Below are positions 7,472 through 7,921 of a stretch of 7,921 nucleotides of DNA, one piece after another. The notes under the pieces were generated by a model. It made no database searches, was not told the origin of the DNA, and saw nothing but the letters and a program-made list of their open reading frames with translations. Every line of letters begins with the position of its first letter. Position 1 is the first letter of the stretch. A program made the position numbers and the translations under genes. Origin of the DNA: Gemmatimonadaceae bacterium (lineage in GTDB: Bacteria > Gemmatimonadota > Gemmatimonadetes > Gemmatimonadales > Gemmatimonadaceae); assembly GCA_014378185.1 (NCBI GenBank), contig JACMOE010000788.1:1-7921 (forward strand), in the 5' to 3' direction.

Positions 7472-7478
7472 CTCCTCC
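7472..7478 (-). promoter_or_regulatory. Strong Shine-Dalgarno for the 198-residue lipoprotein
   Basis: The minus strand reads GGAGGAG, 6 nt before the ATG at 7465. It is the best ribosome binding site in the window and fixes the start of this gene. Confidence 0.75.
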
Positions 7479-7855
7479 GTGAAGCCGAGCCGGTGGTCTG
7501 CGCCCTCCCAAGCGAACGGCTACTTGACGGGGCTCGACTGGCGCAGCGTGACATCGGCAGGCAAGTCCATGTCTGTCCACGCAACCAGGTCGGGAAAGTC
7601 GAACTTTACCTTCTCACATCGCCAACGTCGAGGATACGGCGATGATTGCCGCCATCGTGAACGATCCAGGCGTACGCCGAACGCCTTAAAGCAGTGCGGG
7701 GCGACGACTCTTATCCTCTGGGTAAACAGCCTGTAAACCGTCGCCTACCGTTTGACTTGTCCTTGTTCTGGCGCGAGGTTGGCTGATGCAACCGGGTAAG
7801 GCATTGTAGTGTCCAACCCCACAGCCGCTGCATCCACGCTCCGCCTCGTGCCACG
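7479..7855. other. Intergenic stretch without a convincing intact gene
   Basis: These bases separate the minus-strand lipoprotein from the plus-strand gene entering at the right edge, so promoters for both should lie here. Apart from the possible remnant at 7520-7744, I see a closely spaced GTAAAC direct repeat (starting near 7722 and 7733) and a TTGACT (7752-7757) that resembles a -35 box but lacks a good -10 at the right distance. No tRNA, other RNA gene, riboswitch or terminator could be supported. Confidence 0.5.
7520..7744 (-). pseudogene. Possible gene remnant, open frame with no start codon
   Basis: On the minus strand, a TAG at 7745-7747 is followed by 74 sense codons and a TAG at 7520-7522. 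There is no ATG or GTG in its first 57 codons, so it is not an intact gene. The last 30 residues read like real protein, including FDFPDLVAWTDMDLPADV, with mostly G or C in third codon positions. A second minus-strand frame directly upstream and overlapping (7606-7710) contains SAYAWIVHDGGNHRRILDVG and would join it if one frameshift near 7610 were removed. This could be the decayed 3' end of a gene, a sequence error, or chance in high-GC DNA. No family was recognised. Confidence 0.25.
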
Positions 7856-7921
7856 ATGAGCCACCACCGTTCACTCCGCGTCGTCGTGCTGGCTCTCGTG
7901 CTTGCGAGTGCTCCCCTCCGA
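7856..7921 (+). CDS. N-terminus of an exported protein, cut by window edge
   Basis: An ATG at 7856 opens 22 codons to the end of the window. They encode a short polar and basic start (SHHRSLR) followed by the hydrophobic run VVVLALVLASAP, a typical signal-peptide beginning. The frame has a stop at 7784-7786 upstream and no better start between. No clear Shine-Dalgarno is visible. The mature protein lies outside the window, so nothing can be said of its function. Confidence 0.5.
   Translation, partial: MSHHRSLRVVVLALVLASAPLR

Noticed and set aside
7486..7536. CGAGCC/GGCTCG pair that could suggest a structured RNA or tRNA
   Set aside because: A 6-bp pair across 39 bp with no tRNA arms or conserved bases; consistent with chance at this GC content.

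Overview
The window is high-GC DNA packed with exported proteins: three likely lipoproteins or secreted proteins with clear signal sequences, Asp-box (BNR) propeller repeats, FG-GAP/VCBS repeats and a GH16-type glycan hydrolase. LTAC-type lipoboxes, a very large Vps10/BNR-repeat protein and TPR plus FG-GAP lipoproteins together suggest a Gemmatimonadota- or Acidobacteriota-like bacterium. That placement is an inference from protein style; no phylogenetic marker gene is present.

Layout. From 1 to 5477 the minus strand carries a tight three-gene run, read right to left: a 926-residue exported Vps10/sortilin-like BNR-repeat protein (2697-5477), a GH16-like lipoprotein with an Ig-like module (1561-2694, starting 2 nt after the previous stop), and a TPR plus FG-GAP/VCBS lipoprotein (starts at 1537, 23 nt after the previous stop, and runs off the left edge). 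A 117-bp divergent intergenic region (5478-5594) contains a perfect 8-bp inverted repeat. It separates this run from a plus-strand 12-TM MFS transporter (5595-6767). After a 101-bp convergent gap comes a minus-strand lipoprotein of unknown function (6869-7465) with a strong Shine-Dalgarno. The stretch 7466-7855 has no convincing intact gene but holds an open minus-strand frame that may be a gene remnant. At the right edge a plus-strand reading frame begins (7856) with a signal-peptide-like N-terminus.

How the genes may work together. The three-gene run looks like one transcript encoding envelope or secreted proteins: a beta-propeller protein, a putative beta-glucan-type hydrolase, and a repeat lipoprotein with protein-binding (TPR) and calcium-binding propeller (FG-GAP) parts. 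A shared role in handling extracellular polymer is plausible, but only the GH16 catalytic motif supports it directly. No SusC/SusD pair, regulator, defence module, mobile element, RNA gene or CRISPR array was seen. This looks like ordinary chromosomal sequence rather than an obvious new system; the points most worth a second look are the operon composition, the GH16 active-site type, the divergent inverted repeat and the possible gene remnant.
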